This document shows positions 1-12,800 of a stretch of DNA of 64,000 bases, in pieces; positions within the stretch are counted from its first letter, which is position 1, and each line of letters begins with the position of its first letter. The position numbers and the translations under genes are program-made. The notes under the pieces are model-generated. The model had not been told where the DNA came from and ran no database searches. It saw nothing but the letters and a program-made list of their open reading frames with translations. Source of the stretch: Pseudomonas sp. DTU_2021_1001937_2_SI_NGA_ILE_001 (GTDB lineage: Bacteria; Pseudomonadota; Gammaproteobacteria; Pseudomonadales; Pseudomonadaceae). The DNA is taken from contig NZ_CP135971.1 of NCBI RefSeq assembly GCF_032463525.1, positions 4,216,001 to 4,280,000 of the forward strand. The letters are read 5' to 3'.

Positions 1-104
1 CCCATCAGGTGGCTCAGCCCCTGATCCATATGGACCCGCGCCATAAGCTGACACAGCAGTTCGTTGAATTGCATCACCACCTGGAAAGCCAGTCCCGGTA
101 TTGA
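1..104 (+). CDS. 3' end of an unidentified coding sequence
   Basis: Reading from base 3, an open frame runs off the left edge and ends at a TGA at 102-104. The visible C-terminal peptide contains PLIHMDPRHK and ends HHHLESQSRY. It is rich in His and Gln and looks like ordinary coding sequence. It converges on the PAAR gene that follows. The fragment is too short for me to name a family, so no function is given. Confidence 0.4.
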   Translation, partial: HQVAQPLIHMDPRHKLTQQFVELHHHLESQSRY

Positions 105-125
105 ATCGCGTCGCGAGGGGATTGT

Positions 126-527
126 TCAGGATGTCGTCATGGTACGCATGACGCGCTGAGGGTAGCAGCCTTCCTTGATTTCCCGGGTCAGGCGCTCGGC
201 CTGGGCACGGGCGTTCTCGGCCATGTCGGCGGGAATGTCGATGGTGGCTTCCATGTCGGCCTTGAACTGCTGTTGCGAAGCCTTGACGCTATTGCTGCCA
301 GCCTTGCAGCCGCAGGATATACGGTGACCGTGGGTGGCTACGGCGACCTGCCCGTCGACCCAGGTGGGGTTGCCCTGGGCGATGTAGCCGACTTCACGGC
401 ACGCCGGGCACCAGACCGGGTCGCCCATGCGGGCAATGCGAAACAGGTCGATGGCCTCGCTGGCGGACCCTGCCAGCACGAAACCGCCGCTTGTGGTGGG
501 GTCGCCTTCCCTGACTACGAATGGCAT
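126..527 (-). CDS. PAAR-domain protein (type VI secretion spike tip)
   Basis: 133 residues, starting at ATG 527 with an AAGGAAA ribosome-binding site about 8 bases upstream. The N-terminus (VVREGDPTTSGG), the central MGDPVWCPAC and the THGHRISCGC segment are the recurring GD/TT/G and Cys-His features of PAAR proteins. These cap the VgrG spike of type VI secretion systems and bind zinc at the tip. The last 40 residues form a charged helical tail too small to be an obvious toxin domain. No vgrG, adaptor or immunity gene is visible nearby, so it is an orphan tip unless partners lie left of the window. The family call is fairly sure; its pairing with a secretion system is inferred. Confidence 0.75.
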   Translation of the reverse strand: MPFVVREGDPTTSGGFVLAGSASEAIDLFRIARMGDPVWCPACREVGYIAQGNPTWVDGQVAVATHGHRISCGCKAGSNSVKASQQQFKADMEATIDIPADMAENARAQAERLTREIKEGCYPQRVMRTMTTS

Positions 528-736
528 GGCGTGGTTTCCTTCTGTAAGAGTGGGAGACCGATGCTAGGGCCTGGGCCGGGTTTCGTAGAGTGGGGGCAGG
601 TGGTTAAAGACCGTTCCTACAGCAGAATCAGCGGCGGCTTGCGCTGCGGGGTACAGACATCGGTAGGAGCGGTGTTGCCGCGAAAAAAAGTCCCGGCTCC
701 AGCCAATATTGGTCAGTCAGGCGCACTCTGGCTTTT

Positions 737-826
737 GTTGGAGCGAGCTTGCTCGCGAAGAGGCCGGGAAAGTCACTGCATCTGCGCTGAACATGAGGCA
801 GCCTTCGCGAGCAAGCTCGCTCCCAC
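737..826. repeat. Inverted pair of REP palindromes (class A)
   Basis: Two copies of a REP palindrome with core GAGCGAGCTTGCTCGCGAA face each other, separated by about 40 bases. They lie in the 361-base gap (528-888) between the PAAR gene start and the 3' end of selO. Such paired REPs are common between Pseudomonas genes and may act as transcript-end hairpins or as insertion targets. The rest of the gap shows no gene. Confidence 0.85.
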
Positions 827-888
827 GGCTGAACTGACGCTTAGTGCATCTGAAGCCAGTCCAACAGGTCAGAAATACCGGCGGTGGG

Positions 889-3055
<2,167 letters not shown>

Positions 3056-3204
3056 AGAAGGTCCAGGATGAGAAAAAGCCTGCTGATGTTCCCTGAGTGC
3101 TGGAGGGCTGGCAAGCAGCAAGGAGGGGCGCTGTGCTCCATCAGGTAGCACGGCTGGGTCGAAGGGTAACAATTTGGTGCGTATAGCCTGACTATTCGAT
3201 CATC

Positions 3205-3217
3205 ATTGTTGAACAAT
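3205..3217. promoter_or_regulatory. Palindromic candidate operator for the GntR regulator
   Basis: ATTGTTGAACAAT is a perfect palindrome around a central G. It lies 150 bases upstream of the regulator start and about 100 bases upstream of the transporter start. FCD-type GntR proteins commonly bind TTGT-n-ACAA palindromes, so this is the best operator candidate in the 264-base divergent gap. A TATTCT-like -10 element overlaps its right side. Confidence 0.5.
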
Positions 3218-3319
3218 ATTCTCTTGTTTCTCCTACGTTAGAAGGTCTAAGAGTGGTCATTGGCATGCTCATTGCTCAATGCTCTGCTGCCTGCTCTCCC
3301 CCCACCCAGGAGCGATGCC

Positions 3320-4552
3320 GTGACACAGACCGCCACAGAGTTTACGAAAGCACGCCGATCTTCCCTTATCGCCGCCATGTTCATGATGACGACTTCCGCC
3401 ATCGGTCCGGGTTTCCTGACCCAGACCGCCACCTTCACCGCGACCCTTGGCGCCGCTTTCGCCTTCGGTATCCTGGCCTCGATCCTCATCGACTTCGTCG
3501 TTCAGCTGAATATCTGGCGCATTGTCACCCTGACCCGCATGCGCGCCTCGGACCTGGCCAATACGGCGATTCCGGGCAGTGGCTACTTGCTGGCAGCCTT
3601 GGTGATTTCCGGCGGCCTGGTGTTCAGCCTCGGCAACCTGGCCGGCGCCGGCCTGGGCCTCAATGCGCTGACCGGCCTGGATCCGGTCTGGGGTGGGGCA
3701 CTGAGCGCCTTGCTGGCGATTGCCATCTTCTCGTCGCAGCGCGCTGGCATCGCCATGGACCGCATCATGATCGTGCTGGGCGTGCTGAAGATCTCGCTGA
3801 TCGTCTTCGCCTGCTTTGCGTCGCACCCGCCACTCGGTGAGGCACTACGTCAGTCGGTATGGCCGGACTTCATCGACTTCGCCTCCATCACCACCATCGT
3901 CGGCGGCACCGTCGGCGGCTACATCACCTATGCTGGCGCACACCGTCTGCTCGACCGCGGCACCGTGGGTATAGAGAACATCGATGCGGTGACCAAGGCG
4001 GCCCTGAGCGGCATCCTGGTCACCGGCATTGCCCGCTACGTGCTGTTCCTGGCGATTCTCGGCGTGGTCGCCAGTGGCGTGGTCATCGACGTTTCCGGCC
4101 AGGGTGCCAACCCGGCCGGCCAGGCCTTCGGCGCCGCCGCCGGGCAGTTCGGCATGCTGATGTTCGGCCTGGTGCTGTGGGCCGCGGGTATCAGCAGCAT
4201 GATCGGTGCGTCCTACACTTCGATGTCGTTCATCACCGTGTTTTCGAAGAAAATCAGCGAGCGTGCGCGTAACCTCGCGACCGTGGGCTTCATCGTCCTG
4301 GCGCTGGTCTGCTTCCTGCTGCTGGGCAAGCCGCCTGCGGCGCTGCTGGTGTTCGCCGGGGGCTTCAACGGCCTGATCCTGCCCCTGGGCCTGAGCATCT
4401 TCATGTACGTGGGCTGGCGCCGCGCTGACCTGATGGACGGCTACCACTATCCGCGCTGGCTGCTGGTGCTGGGCGCGCTGACCTGCCTGCTGTCGTGGTA
4501 CATGGCGTTCAAGTCTGCCAAATCCATTTTCGCCTTCATTGGCGCTGCCTGA
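3320..4552 (+). CDS. NRAMP-superfamily transporter of the 5-oxoproline-type operon
   Basis: 410 residues from GTG 3320, which has AGGAG seven bases upstream; the protein begins [13 protein letters not shown]. About 11 hydrophobic helices are visible. It resembles the YcsG-type NRAMP relatives that sit beside pxpA (ycsF) genes. TM1 reads [11 protein letters not shown] where true metal-ion NRAMPs have DPGN, and TM6 ([15 protein letters not shown]) lacks the Met-Pro-His metal motif. It is therefore probably not a Mn/Fe carrier but an importer of the operon's organic substrate, which is inference. First gene of the operon; pxpA starts 19 bases downstream. Confidence 0.82.
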   Translation: MTQTATEFTKARRSSLIAAMFMMTTSAIGPGFLTQTATFTATLGAAFAFGILASILIDFVVQLNIWRIVTLTRMRASDLANTAIPGSGYLLAALVISGGLVFSLGNLAGAGLGLNALTGLDPVWGGALSALLAIAIFSSQRAGIAMDRIMIVLGVLKISLIVFACFASHPPLGEALRQSVWPDFIDFASITTIVGGTVGGYITYAGAHRLLDRGTVGIENIDAVTKAALSGILVTGIARYVLFLAILGVVASGVVIDVSGQGANPAGQAFGAAAGQFGMLMFGLVLWAAGISSMIGASYTSMSFITVFSKKISERARNLATVGFIVLALVCFLLLGKPPAALLVFAGGFNGLILPLGLSIFMYVGWRRADLMDGYHYPRWLLVLGALTCLLSWYMAFKSAKSIFAFIGAA

Positions 4553-4571
4553 TTCCTACGGAGAACCGAAC

Positions 4572-5345
4572 ATGCGAACCATCGACATCAACAGTGACCT
4601 GGGCGAGAGCTTTGGCGCCTGGAGCATGGGCGAAGACGCGGCGATTCTCGAAATCGTCAGCAGCGCCAACGTTGCCTGTGGCTTTCACGCCGGCGACCCG
4701 GCCGGCATCCTGCGCACCCTGGAGGCGGCGGCGGCCAGGGGCGTGGCGGTCGGCGCGCATGTCGCCTATCCCGACCTGGTCGGCTTCGGGCGGCGCAACA
4801 TGGACATCGGCTCGGCCGAGCTGAGCGCCGATGTGATCTACCAGATCGGCGCCCTGCAGGGCCTGGCGCGCAGCGTCGGCACCCAGGTCAGCTACGTGAA
4901 GCCGCATGGCGCGCTGTACAACACCATCGCCCAGAACCGCCGCCAGGCCGATGCGGTGATCGACGCGCTGCTGCGCCTCGACCCGACGCTGAAACTGGTA
5001 TGCCTGGCCAATTCACCGCTGCTCGGCTGGGCCCGTGAGGCCGGCTTGCAGTGCGTGGCCGAGGCGTTCGCCGACCGCGCCTACACCGCTGAAGGCACCC
5101 TGGTGTCGCGCTCGCGGCCCGGCGCCGTGTTGCACGATGCCGAACTGATCGCCCGACGCATGCTGCGTCTGGTCGCCGAAGGCGTCATCGAAGCCGAAGA
5201 CGGTCGCCAGATCCCTCTGCAGGCCGACTCGATCTGCGTGCATGGCGACAGCCACGACGCGGTGACCATCGCCCGTACCCTCAAGGCCGGGCTGCTCGCC
5301 GCTGGTGTGAACATCCGTGCATTCAGCCAGGGCCAAGCATCATGA
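4572..5345 (+). CDS. pxpA: 5-oxoprolinase subunit PxpA (LamB/YcsF family)
   Basis: 257 residues from ATG 4572 after GGAGAACCGAAC. PxpA, with PxpB and PxpC, forms the prokaryotic ATP-dependent 5-oxoprolinase that opens 5-oxoproline to glutamate. The LamB/YcsF signatures are clear: [14 protein letters not shown] at the N-terminus, [33 protein letters not shown], and [10 protein letters not shown] near the C-terminus. Its last codon overlaps the ATG of the next gene (ATGA at 5342-5345), indicating translational coupling. Length is normal for the family. Confidence 0.93.
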   Translation: MRTIDINSDLGESFGAWSMGEDAAILEIVSSANVACGFHAGDPAGILRTLEAAAARGVAVGAHVAYPDLVGFGRRNMDIGSAELSADVIYQIGALQGLARSVGTQVSYVKPHGALYNTIAQNRRQADAVIDALLRLDPTLKLVCLANSPLLGWAREAGLQCVAEAFADRAYTAEGTLVSRSRPGAVLHDAELIARRMLRLVAEGVIEAEDGRQIPLQADSICVHGDSHDAVTIARTLKAGLLAAGVNIRAFSQGQAS

Positions 5346-6136
5346 ACGCACTGCAACGCGCCCGTGAGTCCGCTGCCGCCGCCCGCGCCCGTTACCGCGC
5401 CGGTGAAGTGGCGCCCACCGCCGGCCAGGCCCCCGGCCTGACCCAGGCCAACCTGATTTCGCTGCCGCGCGAATGGGCCTATGACTTCCTGCTGTTCGCC
5501 CAGCGCAACCCGCAGGCCTGCCCGATCCTCGACGTCACCGAGCCGGGCAGCCACCAGACCGTGCTGGCCGAGCAGGCCGACTTGCGCACCGATATTCCGC
5601 TGTACCGGGTGTGGCGCGACGGCCAGCTGGTCGATGAAGTGCAGGATGCCTCGCCCCTGTGGGCGCAGCAGGGCGACCTGGTGAGCTTTCTGATCGGCTG
5701 CAGCTTCACCTTCGAAGCCGACCTGCTGGAGGCCGGCATCGACGTGCGGCACATCAGTCAAGGCTGCAACGTGCCGATGTATCGTTCCAACCGCCAGTGC
5801 CGGCCCGCCGGCCGGCTGCAGGGCGAGATGGTGGTGTCGATGCGCCCGATCCCGGCCAGCCGGGTGTCCGAGGCGGTGAAGATCACCGCGCGCTATCCGG
5901 CGGTGCATGGCGCCCCGGTGCATATCGGCGAGCCGCGGCTGCTGGGCATCGAGGACATCGCCAGGCCGGACTTCGGTGACGCGGTAGCGGTGCACGAAGG
6001 CGAGATTCCGGTGTTCTGGGCCTGTGGGGTCACGCCTCAGGCCGTGGTCATGGCGTCTCGCGTGCCGTTTGCGATCACGCATGCGCCCGGGCACATGTTC
6101 ATCACCGACGTGCCCGACAGCCACTACCACGTATAG
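5342..6136 (+). CDS. DUF1445 / UPF0317 family protein (putative hydro-lyase, YcsI-like)
   Basis: 264 residues beginning at the ATG shared with the pxpA stop. Family features include [18 protein letters not shown], the [12 protein letters not shown] segment, and the C-terminal [14 protein letters not shown]. The annotation 'hydro-lyase' is historical. The same domain occurs in the vertebrate mitochondrial protein identified as D-glutamate cyclase, which makes 5-oxo-D-proline, although which part of that protein is catalytic is not something I can settle here. In this operon a role in making or racemising 5-oxoproline would fit, but that is inference. The fused pxpB-pxpC gene starts 9 bases downstream after TAGGAGAG. 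Confidence 0.85.
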   Translation: MNALQRARESAAAARARYRAGEVAPTAGQAPGLTQANLISLPREWAYDFLLFAQRNPQACPILDVTEPGSHQTVLAEQADLRTDIPLYRVWRDGQLVDEVQDASPLWAQQGDLVSFLIGCSFTFEADLLEAGIDVRHISQGCNVPMYRSNRQCRPAGRLQGEMVVSMRPIPASRVSEAVKITARYPAVHGAPVHIGEPRLLGIEDIARPDFGDAVAVHEGEIPVFWACGVTPQAVVMASRVPFAITHAPGHMFITDVPDSHYHV

Positions 6137-6145
6137 GAGAGCCCC

Positions 6146-7750
6146 ATGCGTTTCTATCCGGTCAACCTGGACGCCCTCCTGGTTGAATTGGCCAATCTGG
6201 ACGAGACCCTCGCGCTGTTCGATTCGCTGCAGCAGCAGCCCATCGCCGGCGTGCAGGAGATCGTCCCGGCGGCGCGGACCCTGCTGGTGCAGTTCCGCCC
6301 GGGCGCAATCGGCCCTGAGGCCCTGGCGGCGCAGATCGCCGCGCGGGATATCCATGGCCCGGCGCGCCAGGCTGGGCGCCTGGTGGAGATTCCCGTGCAT
6401 TACAACGGCGAAGACCTCCAGGACGTCGCCCGTGAGCTGGACATCAGCGTCGAAGAGGTCATTCGTCGCCACACCGGCAGCGACTATAACGTGGCCTTCT
6501 GCGGCTTTGCGCCGGGCTTCGCCTACCTGAGCGGCGGCGCCGGCTTCGTGGTGCCGCGGCGCAGTACGCCGCGCACGCGCATCCCCGCCGGGGCGGTGGC
6601 CCTGGCCGGTGGCTTCAGCGGCATCTATCCACAGGCAAGCCCCGGCGGCTGGCAGATCATCGGCGTCACGCCGCTGAAAATGTGGGACCTGCAGCGTGAC
6701 GAAGCGGCGCTGCTCAAGCCCGGCTACCGGGTGCGTTTCCAGGATGCCGGTCGGTTGCCGACGCAGAGCGTGACAGTGCCGGTCGCCGAGCGCCAACCCG
6801 CTGCGCCGGTCACGGGCGACTGCCTGGAAATTCTCTCGCCGGGCCTGCAGACCCTGCTGCAGGACCTCGGCCGGCCGGGCCGCGCCGGGGAGGGTATCTC
6901 CGCCTCCGGAGCCATGGACCGTGGCGCGCTGCGTTCGGCCAACCGCGCCGTGGGCAATGACCCTGGCACGGCTTGCCTGGAAATCCTCATGGGCGGCCTG
7001 AGTTTCACCTGCCATGGTCAGGCGCTGGTCGCGCTCACGGGGGCCGAGGCGGCCATCGAAGTGCGCAGCGCCGAGGGCCAGGTGTTGCATCCGCCGCTGT
7101 ACCAGCCTTTCGCCCTGCACGACGGCGACCGGGTCAGCATCGGCTCGCCCAGCGCCGGCCTGCGCAACTACCTGGCGGTGCGCGGCGGCTTCAGCGTGGC
7201 GCCGATCCTCGGCAGCTTGTCCACCGACACCCTGGCGCAGGTCGGTCCGGCACCGCTGGCAAGCGGCGACCGCCTGGGCTTCGAGCGCCAGCCTGGTGGC
7301 CGGGCGGTGTCGCTCAGCGAGCAGCCGGCCTTCGCCATGCCGCGCCGTGACCAGCTGATTACCCTGGATGTGGTCATGGGCCCGCGCAGCGACTGGTTCA
7401 CCCCGGCGGCCCTGGCGCTGCTCGCCGAGCAGACCTGGCAGGTCACCCCGCAGTCGAACCGCATCGGCATCCGCCTGGCGGGCGAGCAGAGCCTGGAACG
7501 CGCCGTGGGTGGCGAGCTGCCCAGCGAAGGCACGGTGGTCGGCGCCATTCAGGTGCCACCCAGCGGCCAGCCGGTGCTGTTTCTTGCCGACCACCCGCTG
7601 ACCGGCGGCTACCCGGTGATCGGTGCTGTGGCCAGCCACCACCTTGACCTGGCCGGACAGATCCCGGTCAACGCGCGCATCCGCTTCAACCCGCTGGCGG
7701 CTTTCGAACCCGTGCTTCCCGTTTCTCCAGACGAGACCCAGAACAAATGA
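6146..7750 (+). CDS. Fused 5-oxoprolinase subunits PxpB-PxpC (KipI-KipA fusion)
   Basis: 534 residues from ATG 6146 with TAGGAG eight bases upstream. Residues about 1-215 match the PxpB/KipI/allophanate-hydrolase-subunit-1 fold ([44 protein letters not shown]). Residues about 225-525 match PxpC/KipA/subunit 2 ([72 protein letters not shown]). In most bacteria these are two genes; here they are one chain. The same two folds form the carboxyltransferase part of urea carboxylase. The stop overlaps the ATG of the biotin carboxylase gene (ATGA, 7747-7750). Confidence 0.9.
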   Translation: MRFYPVNLDALLVELANLDETLALFDSLQQQPIAGVQEIVPAARTLLVQFRPGAIGPEALAAQIAARDIHGPARQAGRLVEIPVHYNGEDLQDVARELDISVEEVIRRHTGSDYNVAFCGFAPGFAYLSGGAGFVVPRRSTPRTRIPAGAVALAGGFSGIYPQASPGGWQIIGVTPLKMWDLQRDEAALLKPGYRVRFQDAGRLPTQSVTVPVAERQPAAPVTGDCLEILSPGLQTLLQDLGRPGRAGEGISASGAMDRGALRSANRAVGNDPGTACLEILMGGLSFTCHGQALVALTGAEAAIEVRSAEGQVLHPPLYQPFALHDGDRVSIGSPSAGLRNYLAVRGGFSVAPILGSLSTDTLAQVGPAPLASGDRLGFERQPGGRAVSLSEQPAFAMPRRDQLITLDVVMGPRSDWFTPAALALLAEQTWQVTPQSNRIGIRLAGEQSLERAVGGELPSEGTVVGAIQVPPSGQPVLFLADHPLTGGYPVIGAVASHHLDLAGQIPVNARIRFNPLAAFEPVLPVSPDETQNK

Positions 7751-9483
7751 AAAAGGTCCTGATCGCCAACCGTGGCGAAATCGCCGTGCGTATCGCCCGA
7801 GCCTGCCGTGATTATGGCGTCGCCTCGGTAGCGGTGTACGCCGACGGCGACATCGACGCCCTGCATGTCGGTGCCGCCGACGAAGCCTATGCGCTGCAGG
7901 GCGAGCGCTCCACCGACACCTACCTGAACATCGACAAACTGCTGGCCGTGGCGGCGCGTGCCGGTGCCGATGCCGTACACCCCGGCTATGGCTTTCTCTC
8001 TGAGCGCGCCGACTTCGCCCGGGCGGTGATCGATGCCGGGCTGACCTGGATCGGCCCGGACCCGGCGACCATCGACGCCCTGGGCGACAAGGTCCAGGCC
8101 CGGCGCATCGCGCTGAAGGTAGGCGCTCCGCTGGTGGCCGGCACCGAAGACCCGGTGGCCGATGCCAGCGAGGTCATGGCATTCGCCGAACAGCATGGCC
8201 TGCCGATCGCCATCAAGGCCGCCTTCGGCGGCGGTGGCCGTGGCCTGAAGGTCGCCTGGCAGCTGGAGGAAGTGCGCGAGCTGTATGAGTCTGCCGTACG
8301 GGAGGCCACTGCCGCCTTCGGCCGTGGCGAGTGCTTCGTCGAGCGCTTCCTCGACCGCCCACGGCATATCGAGGCGCAGATCATCGCCGACCGCCATGGC
8401 CAGGTGGTGGTGGCCGGCACCCGCGACTGCTCGCTGCAACGCCGCAACCAGAAACTCATCGAAGAGGCTCCGGCGCCCTACCTGGACGCCGCGCTGCGCC
8501 AGCGCATCCATGACTCGGCCCGCGATATCTGCGCCGCCGCCGGTTATGTCGGCGCCGGCACCGTGGAATTCCTGCTCAGTGCCGACGGCACCCTGTCGTT
8601 CCTCGAGGTCAACACGCGCCTGCAGGTCGAACACCCGGTCACCGAAGAAACCAGCGGTATCGACCTGGTCATCGAGCAACTGCGGGTCGCCGACGGCCTG
8701 CCGCTGTCCTTCGAAGGCACGCCGGTGCCACGCGGCCACAGCTTCGAGTTCCGCATCAATGCCGAAGACGCTGGCAACGGCTTCCTGCCCACCCCCGGCC
8801 AGATCGAGCGCTTCCAGGCGCCCTCGGGGCCGGGCGTGCGTCTGGACACGGGGGTAGCGGAAGGCTCGCGGGTGTCGCCGAACTTCGACTCGATGATCGC
8901 CAAGCTGATCGTCACCGGGGCCACTCGCGAGCAGGCCATCCGCCGCGCCCGGCGCGCCCTGGCAGAGTTTCGCGTCGACGGCGTGGCCACTGTGCTGCCG
9001 TTCCATCGGGCGGTGATGGACCACGCGGACTTCACCGCGCCAGACACCTTTGCCGTGCACACCCGCTGGATCGAGACCGACTTCGCCCGCGACATCAGCA
9101 TTGCGCCGCGCAGTGCTGCCGTGGCGGAGACTGGGGTGCTGCGCACCTTCGTCGAAATCGACGGCAAACGTCATGAGCTGGGCCTGCCCGCCGCGTTGCT
9201 GCGTGGTGTGAGCCTGGAGGGCAGCGCGCCGGTGGCGGCGACCGCCAGCGCCGAAGCGGTTGACCCGCATGCGGTGCTGGCACCGGTGGCGGGCAATCTG
9301 CACGCCTGGGTGGTGGAGGAGGGCACGCAGGTCGAGGCCGGGCAAGTCGTCGCGGTGATGGAAGCGATGAAAATGGAGACTTCGATCGTGGCGCCCTGCG
9401 CCGGGAAACTGGTCATCGAACAACAGCCCGGCGGTTACTTCGACGCCCGTACGGTGATCGGGCGTATCGCAGCCACTGCGTAA
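7747..9483 (+). CDS. Biotin carboxylase-biotin carboxyl carrier fusion protein
   Basis: 578 residues. Residues about 1-445 are a biotin carboxylase: [30 protein letters not shown]-grasp loop FGGGGRGLK, and [15 protein letters not shown]. Residues about 500-578 are a biotinyl domain with EAMKM, so Lys542 is the expected biotin site. The layout is that of alpha subunits of acyl-CoA carboxylases, but no carboxyltransferase beta subunit is present. Instead the gene is coupled to the PxpB-PxpC fusion, whose folds serve as carboxyltransferase in urea carboxylase. The substrate is unknown. It could be a carboxylase acting with PxpBC, or an accessory to oxoproline breakdown. Confidence 0.9.
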   Translation: MKKVLIANRGEIAVRIARACRDYGVASVAVYADGDIDALHVGAADEAYALQGERSTDTYLNIDKLLAVAARAGADAVHPGYGFLSERADFARAVIDAGLTWIGPDPATIDALGDKVQARRIALKVGAPLVAGTEDPVADASEVMAFAEQHGLPIAIKAAFGGGGRGLKVAWQLEEVRELYESAVREATAAFGRGECFVERFLDRPRHIEAQIIADRHGQVVVAGTRDCSLQRRNQKLIEEAPAPYLDAALRQRIHDSARDICAAAGYVGAGTVEFLLSADGTLSFLEVNTRLQVEHPVTEETSGIDLVIEQLRVADGLPLSFEGTPVPRGHSFEFRINAEDAGNGFLPTPGQIERFQAPSGPGVRLDTGVAEGSRVSPNFDSMIAKLIVTGATREQAIRRARRALAEFRVDGVATVLPFHRAVMDHADFTAPDTFAVHTRWIETDFARDISIAPRSAAVAETGVLRTFVEIDGKRHELGLPAALLRGVSLEGSAPVAATASAEAVDPHAVLAPVAGNLHAWVVEEGTQVEAGQVVAVMEAMKMETSIVAPCAGKLVIEQQPGGYFDARTVIGRIAATA

Positions 9484-9498
9484 CGGCATGTGGCCCGG

Positions 9499-9588
9499 TG
9501 GGAGCGGCTTTAGCCGCGAAAGCGCCAGGAAATTCAGTGCATCTGTTGTGAACAGGCGGTCGCTTCGCGGCTGAAGCCGCTCCTACCC
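9499..9588. repeat. Inverted REP pair (class B)
   Basis: Two facing palindromes with core GAGCGGCTTTAGCCGCGAA (left) and its CTTCAGCC variant (right). Read on the minus strand, the right member begins GGTAGGAGCGGCTTCAGCC, the same sequence that flanks the IS110 element at 47145 and 48324, so it is an empty equivalent of that target. It lies in the 318-base gap 9484-9801, which contains no gene. Confidence 0.85.
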
Positions 9589-9649
9589 GGCCTAACTGAC
9601 CAGTATTGCGGCTACAGCCAATACGGTTTGATCAAGCGCTATGCGGCTT

Positions 9650-9741
9650 GTGGGAGCGAGCTTGCTCGCGAAGAGGTCGGCAAAGTCATCCCCCATTTGT
9701 TGTGAGCATGATGCCGCCTTCGCGAGCAAGCTCGCTCCCAC
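9650..9741. repeat. Inverted REP pair (class A)
   Basis: Facing palindromes with core GAGCGAGCTTGCTCGCGAA, 92 bases overall, downstream of the class B pair. The linker between the two pairs contains the motif ATTGCGGCTACAGCCAATAC, a short dyad seen again near other REP pairs (for example 47110-47130). Confidence 0.85.
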
Positions 9742-9801
9742 GGTCTAACCGAATTGCAGTCCAGGCCGCTCCCATCGTTGGGCAGCGGGCAAGGCTGGCA
9801 T

Positions 9802-12800
9802 TCAGTCCAGTCGCGTTTCCGGCGGCTCCGGGGCGTCCTTGGGGGTTTTGTCCAGGCTGGGGGCTGGCGTCGGGTCCGGGTCCTTGGCCTGGGGCGTGGG
9901 TGGCTCGACCGGCACCAGTTTCAGCTCGCCGCCGTGGATGTTCTTCAGGTAGACCTCCATCTGCCGGAACGAGATGTTGATCTTCTGCTTCTTGAACTCG
10001 CGGCTGATGAAACGGTTGATCTCGTCGAGCACCGGGTTGCGGTCGCCCAGGTCGCGCACGTGCATACGCAGTTCGTGGTCCAGGGTGCTCTCGCCGAAAT
10101 TCAGGAAGTACACGATCGGCTCCGGCTCCTTGAGCACCCGCGGGTTGTCACGGGCGGCCTGCAGCAGCAGGCTGCGCACCAGCTCCAGGTCCGAGCCGTA
10201 GTCCACGCCCAGTTTCAGCGTGACCCGGGTGATGGTGTCGGTCAGCGACCAGTTGATCAGTTGGCCGGTGATGAAGGTCTTGTTGGGGACGATGATGTCC
10301 TTGCGGTCGAAGTCGGTGATGGTCGTGGCACGAATGCGGATCTTGCTCACCGTGCCGGACAGGTTGCCGATGGTGATGGTGTCGCCGATGCGCACCGGGC
10401 GTTCGAAGAGAATCATGATGCCGGAAATGAAGTTGGCGAAGATCTCCTGCATACCGAAGCCCAGGCCCACCGACAGTGCGGCGACCAGCCACTGCAGCTT
10501 GTCCCAGCTGACCCCGAGGGTCGACAGGGTACTGACGAAACCGACCCCGGCGATGGTGTACGACAGCAGCGTGGTGGTGGCGTAGGCGCTGCCCTGGGCG
10601 AGGTTCATGCGCGACAGCACGAAGACTTCCAGCAGGCCCGGCAGGTTGCGCGCCAGTATGAAGGTGATGGCCACGATCACCAGCGCGCCGAGCATGTCGC
10701 CCAGGCTGATCGGCACCATGCTGATATTGGCTCCGGTGCCGCTGGTGTATTCGTACAGGGTCACGTTGTCCAGGTAGGAGAACACCGTGATCAGGTCGGC
10801 CCAGACCCAGTACATGGCACCGATGAACAACGCCATCAGGGCCAGGCGGATCAGGCGCAGCGACTGCTGGTTGACCTGTTCGATGTCCAGCTTGGGTTCT
10901 TCGACCGGTATGTCGCCGTCGCCGTTTTCCCGCGCCGCCTGGCGCTTGGCCAGGGCGCGCTGGTAGGCCAGGCGCCGGGCCGCGACGTTCAGGCCACGGA
11001 TGAACGCTGCCTCGACCACCAACCACAACAGCAGCAGGTAAAGGGTGTCGATCAGCCGGTCGGTGAGCTTCAGGGCGGTGTAGTAGTAGCCGAAGCACAC
11101 GGCGATGAACAGCGCCACCGGCATGGCGGTGTAGGCCATGCCCAGCGCCTTGCGAAACAGCGAAGCGTTGTGATGGGTAGGGCTGGAGAGCAGCAGCCGG
11201 CCCAGCAGCAGGGTCATCAGCGCGTAGCAGCTGAGCACCACGCCGATGCCCAGCACGTCGTCGGCCAGTGCCGCCGGCTGGTGCTCGGCCACCGCCACCA
11301 CGGCGACCAGTGCCAGCACCACCAGCCCCAGGCGCCGCACCCAACCGCGCAGGAACTCCACCTGCGAAGGTTCCCAGCGGAAATGCAGCTGGGCGACGCC
11401 ATCCGGGGCCAGGATCCGGTAGGCGGTGTAGAACATCAGCCAAGTGAGGCCGATTTCCTGCAGTGCCACGCCGAGGTTGGCGTTCTGCCCACGGGCGTCG
11501 ATCTGCAACGCATAGCCGCACGATGCCAGGGTCAGCGCCACCGGCATGGCCAGCAGCACGTTGATCAGCAGCGCCGCCGGGGTCTTCCACTGGTTGTCGC
11601 GGCGGAAGTGGCCGATGTCGGCATGCAGGTGGTTGAGCTTTTCGTACAGGGCCTTGCGCCGCCAGGTGAGCAGGCCGATGGTCAGCAGCAGCGGCAGGAA
11701 CACCAGGGGGCGCTGCACCAGGCCGTCGAGCAGTTCGCTGAAGCTCGACGCCCAGGGCAGGGTGGAGACCTGCTTCTTCAGGCGCGGCCAGATGCCCTGG
11801 AACCATTCGGCGTCCAGCGGCTTGTTGCTGGGGATCCAGAACATCTGTTCGTCGAGGGTGGCGCGCAGGCTGATAGCGGTGCTGATCAGTTGCTTCTGGT
11901 TGAGCTGCAGGTTGATCGATTCGTTGAGCAGCGCGGCCAGCAGTCGGTTGAGGCGTTCGAGCAGGTCGCTGCGGGTCACCGCCAGGTCCATCAGGGTGCG
12001 CCGCAGGGCCGGGGTGACTTGTTCGCTGGGTTGGCTGGCCAGCAGCTTTTCCACGTAGTCGAGCGGCGTGCTCATCTGTTCGCGCTGCTGGTTGACCTCG
12101 AACTGGTACAGGCGGATGTCGGCGATTTCGTCAGCGAGGTTCTTGTCCACCTGCAGATGCGGCAGCGACTGCTTTTGTTTGTAGAGGATCTTCGACAGCA
12201 GCAGGCTGCCGCTGAGCACGTTGATCTGCTCGTCCAGGGCCTGGTCGGTCTGGGTCAGGTTGTCCAGCTGCTGCTTGGTCTGCAGGTTGCTCTGGGTCAG
12301 TTCGTTGAGGCGTTCGGTGCCGCGCAGCAGGTAGTCGGAGAGTTTCAGGTTGGCAGCGCTTTCGCTGGCCAGCACGCTGCTGCCACCGGTCTTCTGCGCT
12401 TCCCTGGCCAGGTCTTCGACGGTCTTCTGCGACTGCGCGCGACGCTTGTCGTTGATCAGGGTCTGCAGGTCCTGGATTTCCTGGTCCTGGCGCTGCACCT
12501 TCTCGTTCAGCAAGTCGTGCTGGCTGTTGCCCAGGTCCTGCAACTGACTGTTGCCGGCCAGCTCCTGGCGGCGCAGCTGGTTGAGGGCGCTGAGTGCGGC
12601 GATCTCGGCGTTGTACAGGTTGCGCTGGTCGCCGCTGAGCGGCTTGCCGCCGTCCTTGCCGTTCTTGAGCAGGGTGTTGAGCTGCTGGATGCGTGTCTGG
12701 TTGCTGGAGATTTCCGCCTGGGCGCGTTCAGGGCGGGTCTGGGCGGTGAGGATCAGGTTGCTGGCGTCGTTGAGCGCTTTCTGCTGGTCGCTCTGCTGGG

